DNA of 64,000 nucleotides from Auricularia sp. M13. Taxonomy: Eukaryota > Basidiomycota > Agaricomycetes > Auriculariales > Auriculariaceae. A model generated the notes under the pieces. It was not told where the DNA came from. It did not search any database and saw nothing but the letters and a program-made list of their open reading frames with translations. A program made the translations under genes and the position numbers. The stretch is taken from assembly GCA_037042915.1 (NCBI GenBank), contig CM073197.1:2604001-2668000 (forward strand), in the 5' to 3' direction. This document shows, in pieces, positions 32,130 through 43,057 of the stretch. Every line of letters begins with the position of its first letter. Positions within the stretch are counted from its first letter, which is position 1.

Positions 32130-34372
32130 ATGCTGGCCTTCACGCGCCCGGTGACCTTCGCGGCGCGCGCCCTGGCGCGTCCAGACGCGCAGCGCTATGC
32201 CTTCCGGTGCGCCGCTGCGCTCCGCCATCATAAGCATACAATCCAGACGCGCCCGGGGGACGATTCTATTGAGAAACCCCCTTTCCACGGAGAAACCGGT
32301 TTCTATCACGGTGATAGGGCAAGTGGATCCGGATCCAGTCGGCCAGATCCACAATGATATTCTTTCAAAGTACAATATCAACCAGCCCGAGTAGCCCAAA
32401 TCAACATTGGGATGATAGTCTCGCTGTGTCAAGTGGCACCATGCGGTTCATTTGGAGGCGGCGGCGTTCTCACCGTTGCAACTGTATTGCCGTGCATGCA
32501 GGCGGTTTGGTTGCATGGGTATTCCTTGTATGACACGACCACAGACGGCAGCTAGAGCGTTAGGTAGAGTGCTTCCGAAAACATGTGCGGGAGGAGGCTG
32601 AGGTAAGTCATAAGCGGGACGATAGTCCACCTACCGTGACCTTTGCGGACAGGCCATGTGTGCTCAAAGAGTTCAAACTGCGTGATTCTTGCGCACAGCG
32701 CATCAACTCAATTTATGTGTAAGTGGCAGTCTTGTCAAAAATAACGCAGAGGATTGAGAAATGCGATATTTGTGATGGTCACCGAAGCTGCGCCGAGTCG
32801 CTGGAGCGGCTGATCGCATTGGTCTCACGGATCAGCGTCCTTATCTGCGCAGAAACCCCAGAAACGGGGGTTTCTCAATAGAATTTTTCCCCGGGACCCT
32901 GTCCGGCTTACCAGCGCTGACCATTTTACAGGGCTAGCTGACATTGGCGAAGGTACGGACCGCGCGCCGTGCCATACTGTGGCTTGCGGCTGACTTGGCG
33001 GCAGGCATAACCGAATGCGAGGTCATACGGTGGAATGTCAAGCCGTCAGCGTCCATACAGGCATTCGATTCGCTGTGCGAGGTTCAGAGCGACAAGGCCA
33101 GCGTCGAGATCACCTCGCCGTTTGAAGTTGTGTCGTGCGCGAGCTGCTCGTCAAGGAGGGCGAGATTGCCAAAGTCGGCGACGGGCTCTGCTTGATTGAA
33201 GTCGAGGACGAGGTCGAACTTGCAACCGACAATGCGGAGCAGGCCGCCAATCCACCTAGCAAGCCCGAGCTCGGAGTGGCCCCCGAGAAGGAGGTCGAGC
33301 CTGCAGCGCCGCGGCCTGCCAAGCGCCCGCATCCATTGGACCCGTCGAGCAGCAAGTCTACTTCCTCACTTGGATCCGGAAACGAGCTCGCCACTCCATC
33401 TGTGCGACATTATGCCCGTGAAAAGGGTGTTAATCTCAGCGACATCGGGACCGGGTCTGGGAAGGGAGGAAGAATCGAACGTTCCGACATTGACGCTTTC
33501 CTCGCGCGCGCACAACAAACACCTTCCTCCAGCCACTCATCGGTTTCAGCCGCTCAGTTGCAGTCAGAACATACTGTCGAACTGGGACGGACGCGTTGGG
33601 CAATGTGGAAATCCATGACGAAGGTGCGTGACTTGCGACTGTGTCGACATCTGGACACTAAGTCACAACACAGAGTCTCGAGATTCCTCACTTTGGGTGC
33701 GTCCCTTTGGGCTGGCAAATGTAATCCACTGATCTTTGCATCAGCTATTCTTCCAAACTGGACGTTACAGAACTCTCCGCATTACTGCCGATTCTGAATA
33801 GCCACATCCCCGCGGAGTACTCTCCCCCGCCCGCACATCACGAGCCGCAAGCCGTCTCTCCCTACGGCATCTACGGCGGCATCCCTCCCAGCTCTCCAGA
33901 CTCACAGTCGAACCAGCTCTCGCACTACACCAAGATGACACTCCTACCTTTACTCCTCAAGACGCTCTCCTACGCAATGGCCGAATGGCCCCTCTTCCGA
34001 TCCTCCATCACCTTCCCCACCTCTCCCTCCTCCTCGGACAAAGACAAACCAACACTCACCGTACGTCCGACAGCAGACATCTGCTTCGCGCTCTCGACGC
34101 CCACGGGGCTCTACACGCCGACGCTCATGGACGTCGGCGCGCGCTCGCCCTACGCGCTGCAGGGCGCGCTGCGGCGCCTCGCGGCGCTCGGGCGGCAGGT
34201 GCCCGCGGGCCTCGGCTCCGCGGAGCTCCCGCGGCGCGGCGGGACGGACCATCGCGTCTGGAGGGCGCGGAGCTTGTCGCGTTTGTGGAAGCTTGGCGGG
34301 CGTGGGTTGAGCATCCTGCCAGGCTCGTGGGTAATGGGCGGTGAAACGGTTCGGACTGTATTCAATGCATGA
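32130..34372 (+). pseudogene. second copy of the BCKD E2 gene, disrupted
   Basis: It aligns with 27423-29180 exon by exon. Defects: (1) a 7-bp loss at the end of exon 1 removes the splice donor; (2) a 632-bp element is inserted just after it (32258-32889); (3) exon 3 carries a net 2-bp insertion near 33126 (TTTGAAGTTGTGTCG against TTCGAGGGTGTCG), shifting the frame inside the lipoyl domain; (4) 174 bp are deleted in the last exon near 34245, which removes the [10 protein letters not shown] block up to the active-site segment; (5) a further 1-bp loss follows just after the GACCATCGCG that closes the deletion. Synonymous and non-synonymous differences from the intact copy are both frequent. The upstream region starts directly after the MITE, in the copied thaumatin promoter. 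Confidence 0.9.
32258..32889. mobile_element. 632-bp non-autonomous DNA element with inverted ends inside the E2 pseudogene
   Basis: Absent from the intact E2 copy at the same position. It is bounded by an exact 19-bp inverted repeat ATTCTATTGAGAAACCCCC (32263-32281 and its reverse complement at 32866-32884), with 5 bp of less conserved sequence outside. CCCGGG flanks both sides (32252-32257 and 32890-32895) and occurs once in the intact gene, so it is an apparent 6-bp target duplication. The interior has no transposase-like frame. I cannot place it in a superfamily. Confidence 0.75.
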
Positions 34373-34670
34373 AATCGTGGTAGTAACAACATAACAAGAA
34401 CACTGCAACAGGTAAGATATCTCTGAAATGCAGAAACCCAAATTCGTCATTGATTCGATATGTATCTGAACAGCAGCAAGGTCACTCTTGTGAGATGTGT
34501 TGCAAATGTACTGTGCTCGCGTCAGACGCTCGTCCAGAATCATCCAACTGCGTCAGAGGATATGCTTCTGGACCACGGATGATATTGAGCCTGGACTGCG
34601 CGCTCTTACGTCTGTTTCCGGCGCCCAGCATGGCTATGCAGGGTTGGTAGGTAATTGATGCGTGGTGCAG

Positions 34671-34918
34671 TGTTGTGAGTCGGCCGGACTTACACGGCGA
34701 CTCGGCGAGCGCGACACGCGTCGTGCACAGCTTCATTACGACTCAGTTTAATAATGATTCATCTTCGACTCAGGCTGACTTGAGAATGACTTAGGATAGT
34801 GACTCGGATCGACTCATTTGCCTAGTATATAAGACTCTTGCCTTCGGCTTGAAATAATCATCAGTTTTTGCCCTTCTCTGTTCTGTTCTACGCGCTCAAG
34901 ACCCATAGCCTTACAATA
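34671..34918 (+). repeat. 5' LTR of the copia element
   Basis: 248 bp, begins TGTTGTGAGTCGGCC and ends CCTTACAATA. By eye it is identical to the 3' LTR at 39337-39584. A TATATAAG box at 34826-34833 is the likely LTR promoter. Confidence 0.95.
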
Positions 34919-35000
34919 GGTTATGAGCCCCGCCTGAACAGGCTTGAAGGATAGAATCTCTTGATCTTTGTCTTAATTTTGATCACTCCTCTCTCTTGCT

Positions 35001-38000
35001 ATGTCTACGACGGCACAGATAGCTTCAATTGGCAGCGGTGCGTACCGCATCGAGCTTCTCTCCGGCAGCAACTGGCTGCCGTGGAAGCGCCGCATGCTTG
35101 CCATTCTGCGCGACTCCGGCCTTGACAAGTACGTCGAGGCCACCGCTTCCCGTCCGGAGGTCACAGCGACCGATTCCACGGTGAAGGCGGCTGAGGAGAA
35201 AGTGCGGGATGAGTGGGATGCGGGCGATGCGAAGACACGCACGCGGATTGAGCTTGCTGTTGGAGATAGCGAGATGGTGCACCTGACGGGGGCCACAACG
35301 GCCCGTCAGATGTGGGAGCAACTTTCGCAGGTCAAGGAGGCACGCGGGCGGCTTGGGATTCTTGCCGCGCGGCGTGCGCTGTACCGGACCATCGCGGAAG
35401 AAGGCTTCGATATGGTGGAACACATTTCAAAGCTACGTACTTTACAACAGGAATTGCATGTTATGAATTCTGTGGTATCTGACGAGGACTTCACTATGAT
35501 TCTAGTCTCGTCATTGCCGGAAAGTTGGGATATATTCACCTCCGCTTATCTCGGTACAAAGGCCGATGGGAAAGCACAGTTGACCTCTGGTGAGTTGATT
35601 TCAATCCTTATTGAGGAGGACCGCCGTCGAAATACTCGCGGCGGAACTGCAGCTGTCACATTCCAGATGAACGCAGATCGCGGTGGACAGACGTCCCGCG
35701 ATAACTCGCGTTGTAACCGCTGCGGCGGCACCGGGCATTGGGCCCGAGACTGTCCTACTCCGGCAACTGCTATGCCGAGGCACTCCAATCCGAGTGCTGT
35801 ACCGGCATATAGGCCGAGGGATACACCGATGCAGGGTGCATCGAGGCCCTTAGGGGCTGGCAATAAATCGGGCCGTGAAGCCGGATTTACGCGCCGAAAA
35901 CGGAAAGGCCGCGCGTTCCGGGCAAAAGAGTCCGTGAACGACGCTCTTACTGACACGACGTACGCAGCGCGCGCGTTCATAGCGCAGCCCATTGCGCCGC
36001 AGGACTGGATTGCGGATTCGGGCACAACTTCGCATATCTGCAACGACCGGACAGCCTTTGTGGACTTTACACCACTACAGAACTCGTCTGTAGCAGGCCT
36101 GGGCGCACCGGTTGACGCTATCGGCCGCGGGACCGTGCTTCTGGACTGCAACGTCAATGGCCAGCTCGTTAGGCACACACTGAACGATACACTATATGTG
36201 CCAAGTTGCCCGAACTCGCTGGTTTCACTCAGCAGGTTTGATTCGGGCGGACGGCGAGTGGAGCTGTCTGGAGGCACCTGTTCGCTCTACGCCTCGAATG
36301 GCGAGGTTCTGGCTCGCGCACACCAAGTAGGGCGCTTGTACCGCGTTGACGGACGCTGTGTACGACCACCTGCGTCGCTTGCTGTGGCTACTGTGCTCCA
36401 AGCGCGGCCGAGTGCGCACTCGTGGGACGAGTGGCATCGGCGCTTCGGGCACCTTTCTATGTCTGGGTTACGCGCGCTGGCGGCTAAAGGACTTGTAAAA
36501 GGCTTTGAAATCGATGCTTCCTCAACACCGTCGCCGACGTGCGAGGCGTGCATTCAAGCGAAACAGGCACATCGCCCGTTTCCCGCTGAAGCATCCAATC
36601 GCTCGCAGACGGCGGGCGAGCGCGTCATGAGCGACGTGTGGGGGCCTTCTCGCGTTCAGGCCAAGGGTGGCTATCGGTACTACATATCCTGTACTGACGA
36701 CGCGACGCGTTTTGTGGTTTTGTTCTTCATGAAACAGAAATCGGACGCCCCCCAGTGTCTTGAGGACTATGTTGCACTGGTTAAGGCTCGCCATGGCAAG
36801 GCTCCGCGCTACTTGCGCGTCGATAACGGCAAGGAATATATTTCTGACAAGGTGAAGCGCTGGGCAGCGTCTCTGGGGATAGAGATCGAGCCCACCGCAC
36901 CGTACTCGCCGTCTCAGAACGGCGTTGCAGAGCGATTCAACCGCACACTATTGGAGCTAGCGAGGGCTATGCTCATAGCGAAGGGCCTACCGCCGTCCCT
37001 CTGGATGGAGGCGGTACGGCATGCAGCCTACCTGCGGAACCGCGCACCGACGCGCGCGCTGGAGGGCAAGACGCCGTATGAGGCGTGGCATTGCAAGATG
37101 CCCGATGTCTCGCACTTCCGCGAATTTGGCTGCGACGTCTGGGTGCTAGACGAGTCCAAGACTCGGTCTAAGCTCGACCCAAAGTCCAAGAAGTTCGTTT
37201 TCGTTGGCTTTGAGGACGGATCCAGCTCCGTACGGTACTACGACAGGTCCAACGGGACTGTCAAAGTCTCGCGGAACGTGGCCTGGAACGACAACGTTCA
37301 GCCACAGCAGGTTGTTATAGCAGACCCGCAGCAGATGTTGCGCGCCGAGGGGGAGTCAGGAAACACTCCCGCCGCGCAACCTCAGCCTGCCGCGCAACCT
37401 CAGCCTGCCGTGGTGCAGGTGAAGCCGGAAGACGTCCCGCTACCGCAGAGTCCGATTCTCGTGCCTCAGCAACCACCTCAAGCTCAATTGCCGTTACACA
37501 CATACCCGCCGGCGCCACAACCTGGATCTCCCGCGCATTCGAGTGCCCGACCGCGTAGGGACGTTCCTGACATCGACTATAAGCTGCTCTCGAACCCTGC
37601 TGCGCGGAAACCGGGTGCGCGACATATACCTGTCCAGAGCGCCGCGCAGAACCCTGCTCGTCCGACGGTGGCATCCGCGGCGAAGCAGAAGGCTAAACCA
37701 GACGCCAGCACGCTTATTGCGACTGCATACCGCGCCGCCGCTGAGAGCAGCGGCGAGACCGTCCCGCAGAGTGTGGACGAGGCTCTCGCATCGCCAGAAG
37801 CGTCTGAGTGGCGCCAGGCGATCGACGAGGAGTTAGGGCAGCTGAACGAGACTGGTACATGGGTTCTGGACGATCTACCTCCTGGGAGGCACGCGATTGG
37901 AAACCGCTGGGTCTTCGCGAGGAAGCGAGACGAGCACGGCCGTATTGTGAAGTACAAGGCACGTCTAGTGGCCCAGGGCTTTTCTCAACGACCTGGATTC

Positions 38001-39344
38001 GACTTCAACGAGACCTTTGCGCCAGTAATGCGTTTTGAGACTCTACGCACAATCCTCGCAATTGCTGCCGTACGCGGATGGGATATCCGCCAGATGGATG
38101 TCAAAGGCGCCTACCTGAATGGCACGGTCACAGAGGAGCTGTACATGCGTCAGCCTGCGGGCTTTGACGATGGCACAGGACGCGTATGTCGTATGGTCAA
38201 GTCTCTATACGGCCTGAAGCAAGCAGGAAATGAGTGGAATAAAGAATTCAATCAAACAATGTTGGATTTGGGCTTCATTCGCCTGCGCACTGACTACTGT
38301 GCGTATTTACGGCGCGACGGCGAGAACATGACACTGGTACTCGTCTGGGTCGATGACCTACTCTGTTTCGCTACCGATTGTTCTGGGAACGATCGCGTTG
38401 GGCAGGAACTCGCTGCTCGATACGAAATCAAGGTACTTGGGGCGCCGAGCATGCTGCTCGGCATACACATCAAACACGATCGAGAGAAGAAGACAATCTC
38501 ACTCTCACAGGCTCACTATATTGACGCCATAATCGCACGCATAGGTTTGCAGGACGCAAACCCCGTGGCCACTCCGCTGGACTCGAATGTCGTGCTGAAA
38601 CCCGCGGAACAGGGGGAGATCACCGACGCGAGACACGAAGAGACCGATAAGCGAATCTCCGTTGGCTATGCAACAGCAATCGGTTCCCTCATGTACGCTG
38701 CTACTGCTACGCGTCCAGACATTGCGTATGCGGTTCACACGCTCGCGCAATTTACAAGCGCACCTACTGGTGTCCATTGGACAGCGCTGAAGCGCGTTTT
38801 CCGATACTTGAAGGGCACCTGCGACTACGGGCTGGTTTATGGTGTGCAATCTACTGAGACGGATGTCTCAACGTTTTGTGATGCCGACTGGGCGTCGAAC
38901 ACACACCGCCACTCGATTAGTGGCTACACGAGCCTTATCGCAGGTGGTGCTGTCGCTTGGAGTTCAAAGAAGCAATCTACCATTGCTTTATCGACCGCTG
39001 AGGCAGAATACATTGCTGCGACGCACGCGGCCAAGCAGGTACTCTGGCATGGGTATCTCTATAATGAACTAGGACTCTCACGTCCTGAGACTCTTACGCT
39101 GCTTTCAGACAATCAAGCAGCTATTTCAATCTCGCAGAACCCGGAGTTTCATGCTAGAACGAAACATATCGACATCGCACTTCATTTCCTTCGCGATCAC
39201 GTTCAGAACAAGGAAATCCATCTTTTCTATATACCATCACGCGAGAACTTAGCTGACATATTGACCAAAGCACTGCCAAAGCCCTTATTCGAAGAATTGC
39301 GACTTGGACTAGGTGTAATGCCCGTCCGAGGGGGAGTGTTGTGA
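35001..39344 (+). CDS. copia gag-pol polyprotein
   Basis: One uninterrupted frame of 1447 codons. In order: gag (SGSNWLPWKRRMLAILRDSG, about residues 20-210), zinc knuckle CNRCGGTGHWARDC (about 238-251), aspartic protease DSGTTSHICND (about 340), the integrase zinc region (HRRFG..H then CEACIQAKQ), the integrase core with its catalytic acidic residues (SDVWGP, RVDNGKEY, YSPSQNGVAERFN), reverse transcriptase (ARLVAQGFSQRPGFDFNETF, MDVKGAYLNG, LYGLKQAGNEWN, WVDDLLCF in place of the common YVDD) and RNase H (CDADWASN, STAEAEYIA, HIDIALHFLRD). The integrase-before-RT order makes it copia. The stop codon (39342-39344) lies 6-8 bases inside the 3' LTR. Gag and pol are fused with no frameshift, as in other copia elements. 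Confidence 0.97.
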   Translation: MSTTAQIASIGSGAYRIELLSGSNWLPWKRRMLAILRDSGLDKYVEATASRPEVTATDSTVKAAEEKVRDEWDAGDAKTRTRIELAVGDSEMVHLTGATTARQMWEQLSQVKEARGRLGILAARRALYRTIAEEGFDMVEHISKLRTLQQELHVMNSVVSDEDFTMILVSSLPESWDIFTSAYLGTKADGKAQLTSGELISILIEEDRRRNTRGGTAAVTFQMNADRGGQTSRDNSRCNRCGGTGHWARDCPTPATAMPRHSNPSAVPAYRPRDTPMQGASRPLGAGNKSGREAGFTRRKRKGRAFRAKESVNDALTDTTYAARAFIAQPIAPQDWIADSGTTSHICNDRTAFVDFTPLQNSSVAGLGAPVDAIGRGTVLLDCNVNGQLVRHTLNDTLYVPSCPNSLVSLSRFDSGGRRVELSGGTCSLYASNGEVLARAHQVGRLYRVDGRCVRPPASLAVATVLQARPSAHSWDEWHRRFGHLSMSGLRALAAKGLVKGFEIDASSTPSPTCEACIQAKQAHRPFPAEASNRSQTAGERVMSDVWGPSRVQAKGGYRYYISCTDDATRFVVLFFMKQKSDAPQCLEDYVALVKARHGKAPRYLRVDNGKEYISDKVKRWAASLGIEIEPTAPYSPSQNGVAERFNRTLLELARAMLIAKGLPPSLWMEAVRHAAYLRNRAPTRALEGKTPYEAWHCKMPDVSHFREFGCDVWVLDESKTRSKLDPKSKKFVFVGFEDGSSSVRYYDRSNGTVKVSRNVAWNDNVQPQQVVIADPQQMLRAEGESGNTPAAQPQPAAQPQPAVVQVKPEDVPLPQSPILVPQQPPQAQLPLHTYPPAPQPGSPAHSSARPRRDVPDIDYKLLSNPAARKPGARHIPVQSAAQNPARPTVASAAKQKAKPDASTLIATAYRAAAESSGETVPQSVDEALASPEASEWRQAIDEELGQLNETGTWVLDDLPPGRHAIGNRWVFARKRDEHGRIVKYKARLVAQGFSQRPGFDFNETFAPVMRFETLRTILAIAAVRGWDIRQMDVKGAYLNGTVTEELYMRQPAGFDDGTGRVCRMVKSLYGLKQAGNEWNKEFNQTMLDLGFIRLRTDYCAYLRRDGENMTLVLVWVDDLLCFATDCSGNDRVGQELAARYEIKVLGAPSMLLGIHIKHDREKKTISLSQAHYIDAIIARIGLQDANPVATPLDSNVVLKPAEQGEITDARHEETDKRISVGYATAIGSLMYAATATRPDIAYAVHTLAQFTSAPTGVHWTALKRVFRYLKGTCDYGLVYGVQSTETDVSTFCDADWASNTHRHSISGYTSLIAGGAVAWSSKKQSTIALSTAEAEYIAATHAAKQVLWHGYLYNELGLSRPETLTLLSDNQAAISISQNPEFHARTKHIDIALHFLRDHVQNKEIHLFYIPSRENLADILTKALPKPLFEELRLGLGVMPVRGGVL

Positions 39345-39584
39345 GTCGGCCGGACTTACACGGCGACTCGGCGAGCGCGACACGCGTCGTGCACAGCTTC
39401 ATTACGACTCAGTTTAATAATGATTCATCTTCGACTCAGGCTGACTTGAGAATGACTTAGGATAGTGACTCGGATCGACTCATTTGCCTAGTATATAAGA
39501 CTCTTGCCTTCGGCTTGAAATAATCATCAGTTTTTGCCCTTCTCTGTTCTGTTCTACGCGCTCAAGACCCATAGCCTTACAATA
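39337..39584 (+). repeat. 3' LTR of the copia element
   Basis: 248 bp, same sequence as the 5' LTR by eye. It starts directly after GAGGGGGAG and overlaps the last 8 bases of the polyprotein frame. Confidence 0.95.
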
Positions 39585-39589
39585 TGCAG

Positions 39590-39961
39590 GACCCAGGTTG
39601 GTTATTCGATTGAGTTCCAAGGGCAAAATTGCCCCAGAGGATTATCAGTGGAATTGTGGAAAGTCCAGTGGAGGGAGGGGTATTCCGCAACGCAGCAGGC
39701 TACTTAAATATACTCCAGAATTTCTGGATAAGAGTAGAATATAATCACTGGGTCCGGAACTGGAATGCTGAGAGCAGCGACGCTGGAACAAGTAACCGCA
39801 AGTTGCCGAGCGGAGTATTCACGCTTCTTGCACCACGATCGCAACCTCGCTTTCCTGACTAGCCATCCATCAGCCATCACGACCACGTGCTGCAGCCATA
39901 TAAGTAGCACCAGATCTGTGGGTAATATTCTCGCTCATTGTCTTGCCCTTCGCTCACCGCC
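39590..39961. other. spacer upstream of the intact FunK1 gene
   Basis: Non-coding. The right half is homologous to 29430-29606 in the left unit. It probably holds the FunK1 promoter, now separated from the E2 pseudogene by the copia element. Confidence 0.6.
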
Positions 39962-42795
39962 ATGGCAGATACAGCGAACACACCGCTTGCCCAGCGCGCG
40001 CGTACATCTGCCCAGAACCTACACGCGAAACTCGAACACGAAATGGCTGCCAACGATATAGAGGCCTACATTATGATATCATACGTCTCCGATGCACTGG
40101 ACGACCTGAAGGCGACGCACTCCGTTACCGAGCCCGAGCGCATCGCGTTCACCGCCATTGCGACCTCCAAGACCGTCGTTGATGCCCTGGAGAGTCTGCC
40201 CGCTGTGAAGCTCGAAAAGGTTGCGTATTCTCCGACGGTCCACCTGCTCAACTGCATCAGCGAGGCCTACTACACGCACGTTTTTGGCGCGGAGACCGAC
40301 TGCCCTGCGATTATCTTTGGCTCGAAGGCGGTCGCTGCACCCCGTGGCGACTACCTCGCTATTGATATCGCGCCGGACTACTACGCCTACGTGGGGACCT
40401 TTGCCGAGCTTCAGATGGTTCGCAAAAAGGAAGCTGCCCCTTCATCCAAGCCGTGGTCAGAGATGGTTCAGGTCGGCGAGCACAAGCGCCCCCAATCGTC
40501 GCTATCCGCGGACGGACAGCTGAAGTCTTACCTTTCGGCCCTCAAGCGTTACAGAGTCGACCTGCCGACGGTCCACGCTTTCAGCGTAGAAAAGAACAAC
40601 ATCCGACTTGCGTCTCTCAACGCGTGTGGCATGACCGTATCCAACGTCGTCACATGGTCTGATCTCAACTCCTGGATCGCGCATGTCGCGCTCTTTTATC
40701 GCGCACATTCCGAGCGTGACCTCGACATCCAGTATTGTTCAGCGCAGCACGATTTTCACCGCTGGGACGTCCGGTCGGATCGTGGAGATTGTATCGCCGT
40801 TAACCCGTTCTATGTATCGCACCCCCCGGGCAGGATGACTTTCGCGTGCTTTGACGTGCTTCCACTCCCTGCAGGCGACAGCTGGACCGACCCCGACTCT
40901 TTGGCTGCGATGAGCGAGCAATTCAGCTCGGGCTCTGTCGAAGGGTTCTGGAAGATGTCCTGGCAGCGAGTTTCGTCGCGCGCGAGCGAGCTTGATCTTC
41001 TTTCCGAGTTGCACAAGGACGGCTGGGTCCCCGGCCTCGTCAGACCCCACAACATGCGCCCTTCAGTGCCGGCCCCATCGCCGGGTTCGCAGGCCGAGGC
41101 GGCACCATCTCCACCGGCAGCCCAGAAGATCATTCACCATGAAGGCAACCCAGACGGTGTCGGCCGCGTCAAAGAGGTTCTCCACCTTGGCAGCATCGGA
41201 GAGCCGCTTAGCCAGTGCCGTTCCACGCGCCAACTCGTAGAGGCCATGTACGACCTCATCGAAGGTGCGTTTCGGCGGTTTCGGTGTTCTTTTTTTGTTT
41301 GTTATTGACCGCATTTTGACAGTGCACGCTCATTTGGCAGAGCTTGGTGTCCTTCATCGCGACGTTAGCTGGTACAACGTCATGTGCAATCCCGAGCACT
41401 TTATCACGGCGCACCCATACTTGAACACGAACACCGAATTGTCGCGGCCGTGCATTAGCAGCATACTGTACGTTTATTGCATTTCTGGTTATTCACCTCT
41501 GACGGCATTGTAGCGGACGCCCCAATCCCAAATCTTCGATATTGTTAGCTGATCTCGACCATTCCATCCGGATTACCAAAGACACATTGCCCGCTCCCGG
41601 TGAAAAGACGGTGCGTGTTGTGACCTCGATGCCCTTTCTAATGCTAATGATTCTTCAGGGCACACCGATGTTCATTTCTGGGGAGATTGCGAAACCAGAC
41701 GAAATCGTCTTTACGAACCAGGCCCTGGGCGATATCAAGGAATGGCTCGTCGTCGTTGAGCAATATGTCGATGTCTTCAACAAAGCCTCATTGAACGGCA
41801 AGAAAGGGACGTTCATGGCCGATTTCGATCGAGTTATACAAGCAGAAGCCGAGCGGATCGCCATTGCCAAGAAGATCGATATGTACGACACGGGAGCTCC
41901 GGCACCGACCAGCGTCAGGCATGATTTGCGCCACGATGCGGAGTCGATCTTCTGGGTTTTCCTCTGGGCATTTGCGCGCGCTCGGCCGCTGTCTCCATCG
42001 CGAGAGATAAACGAATCCCGCTTCAACACATTCTGCAAGGCCATGTTCGAGCATTCTATCAGCGGCTCGTGCGGCGAAGCTGGGCGCACGTCGTGGATGC
42101 TGAACGCTGGGCAATGCAAGGGGCTCTTTCATCCGATGTTGAAGCCCTTCGAACGGCTGTTCAACTGCATGGCCGCCTACCTTGCCATCCCGTGGTATCT
42201 CTACTGTGGCCAAGACGCGACCAAACCTCTTGTGCATCCCGACCACGTTCATGTCGCCTTTCGTCGGTTCGCCTTAGCATTCCTGCTCGATCCCGTCAAT
42301 GTTCATGCCTTGGAGATCGAACTGGACACCGCTACACCACGTTTCACGACCGCCCTCAACGGGATGAGTCGCAAGTACCCCATGTCGACCGCGAAGCGCA
42401 CGGCGACGGGTGCGACTGGCACGGCCACCGCAGGTTCGGCATCATCGGGGCCGCTGAAGCGGAAAACGGACGCTGCTGATCTTCCCGCCAAAAAACGTAC
42501 GCCGTCCGAGTTGGCCACCGAGGGCGACGACGACTCTGCGGGGTCGGACGACGAAGGGCGACCGGGACCTCCTGTGCTCATCTGGCGCCCGCAGCAAGAT
42601 GATGACGCCGCTCGTCTCGAGAACACGCGGCACTTGTCTGAGGAGTTGGTCAGGAAGCCGTACGACGCGCCTGAACACCAAATGCGGAGGGACGCACAAG
42701 CTCTGCGTGCCATGTTCTGGAAGGACCGCTCTTTGTGGTTTGGTTCTGGAATAAATCCTGATCTCACGAAGACAGTCGCCAGCAGCCAGCGGTGA
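39962..42795 (+). CDS. FunK1-type fungal protein kinase (Pkinase_fungal)
   Basis: Exons 39962-41264, 41323-41467, 41514-41610, 41659-42795; 893 aa. After an N-terminal FunK1 region (residues 1-about 400) comes the kinase core: VHAHLAELGVLHRDVSWYNV holds the catalytic HRD-x4-N motif, and LLADLDHSIRI holds DLD in the place of DFG, as is usual in FunK1 proteins. GTPMFISGEI is the activation/P+1 region, followed by LRHDAESIFWVFLWAFARAR, a typical FunK1 helix. The C-terminal 150 residues are charged (SSGPLKRKTDAADLPAKKR), a possible nuclear localisation signal. FunK1 kinases are expanded in multicellular fungi; substrates are not known. The third intron (48 nt) could be read through in frame, but splicing joins KT to GTPMF as in relatives. 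The Met at 39962 was chosen because it aligns with the start of the relic in the left unit. Confidence 0.88.
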
Positions 42796-43057
42796 CGGGA
42801 GTTTGTTCTTGTTTCGTTTGTATCTAGCTGTAGTATTTCTTAATTGGTATATAGTATGCGCAGTGCAGTGTGGTGTTAAGGAGTCGATCTGCAATCCGAA
42901 CACCGTCGTCGTGTAATCCTCGAAATTCCCTGAGCATTTCGGCGCGAGCGCCCAACTTTTTGTGACGGTCAGCCCAGCCCAGCCACGCCCACGTGGCCGA
43001 TGCGCTGGTCCCTGATTTGCAAGCGCACGATCGCAGTTTCCTGCAATCCCCTGCATT

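Larger units (their letters stand above)
34666..39589 (+). mobile_element. intact Ty1/copia LTR retrotransposon
   Basis: Complete element: 5-bp target duplication TGCAG (34666-34670 and 39585-39589), two 248-bp LTRs, a possible primer-binding segment directly after the 5' LTR (34919 on, GGTTATGAGCCCCGCC), one long gag-pol frame and a purine-rich tract (GAGGGGGAG) directly before the 3' LTR. It is inserted in the spacer between the E2 pseudogene and the intact FunK1 gene, in the same orientation as both. Confidence 0.95.

Noticed and set aside
31557-32432. 291-codon minus-strand frame across the MITE
   Set aside because: It spans element ends, target duplications and a pseudogene exon on the opposite strand, so it is a chance frame and not a transposase.
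32130-34372. A second functional E2 gene
   Set aside because: The lost donor, element insertion, frameshifts and deletion of most of the conserved catalytic-site region rule out an active enzyme.
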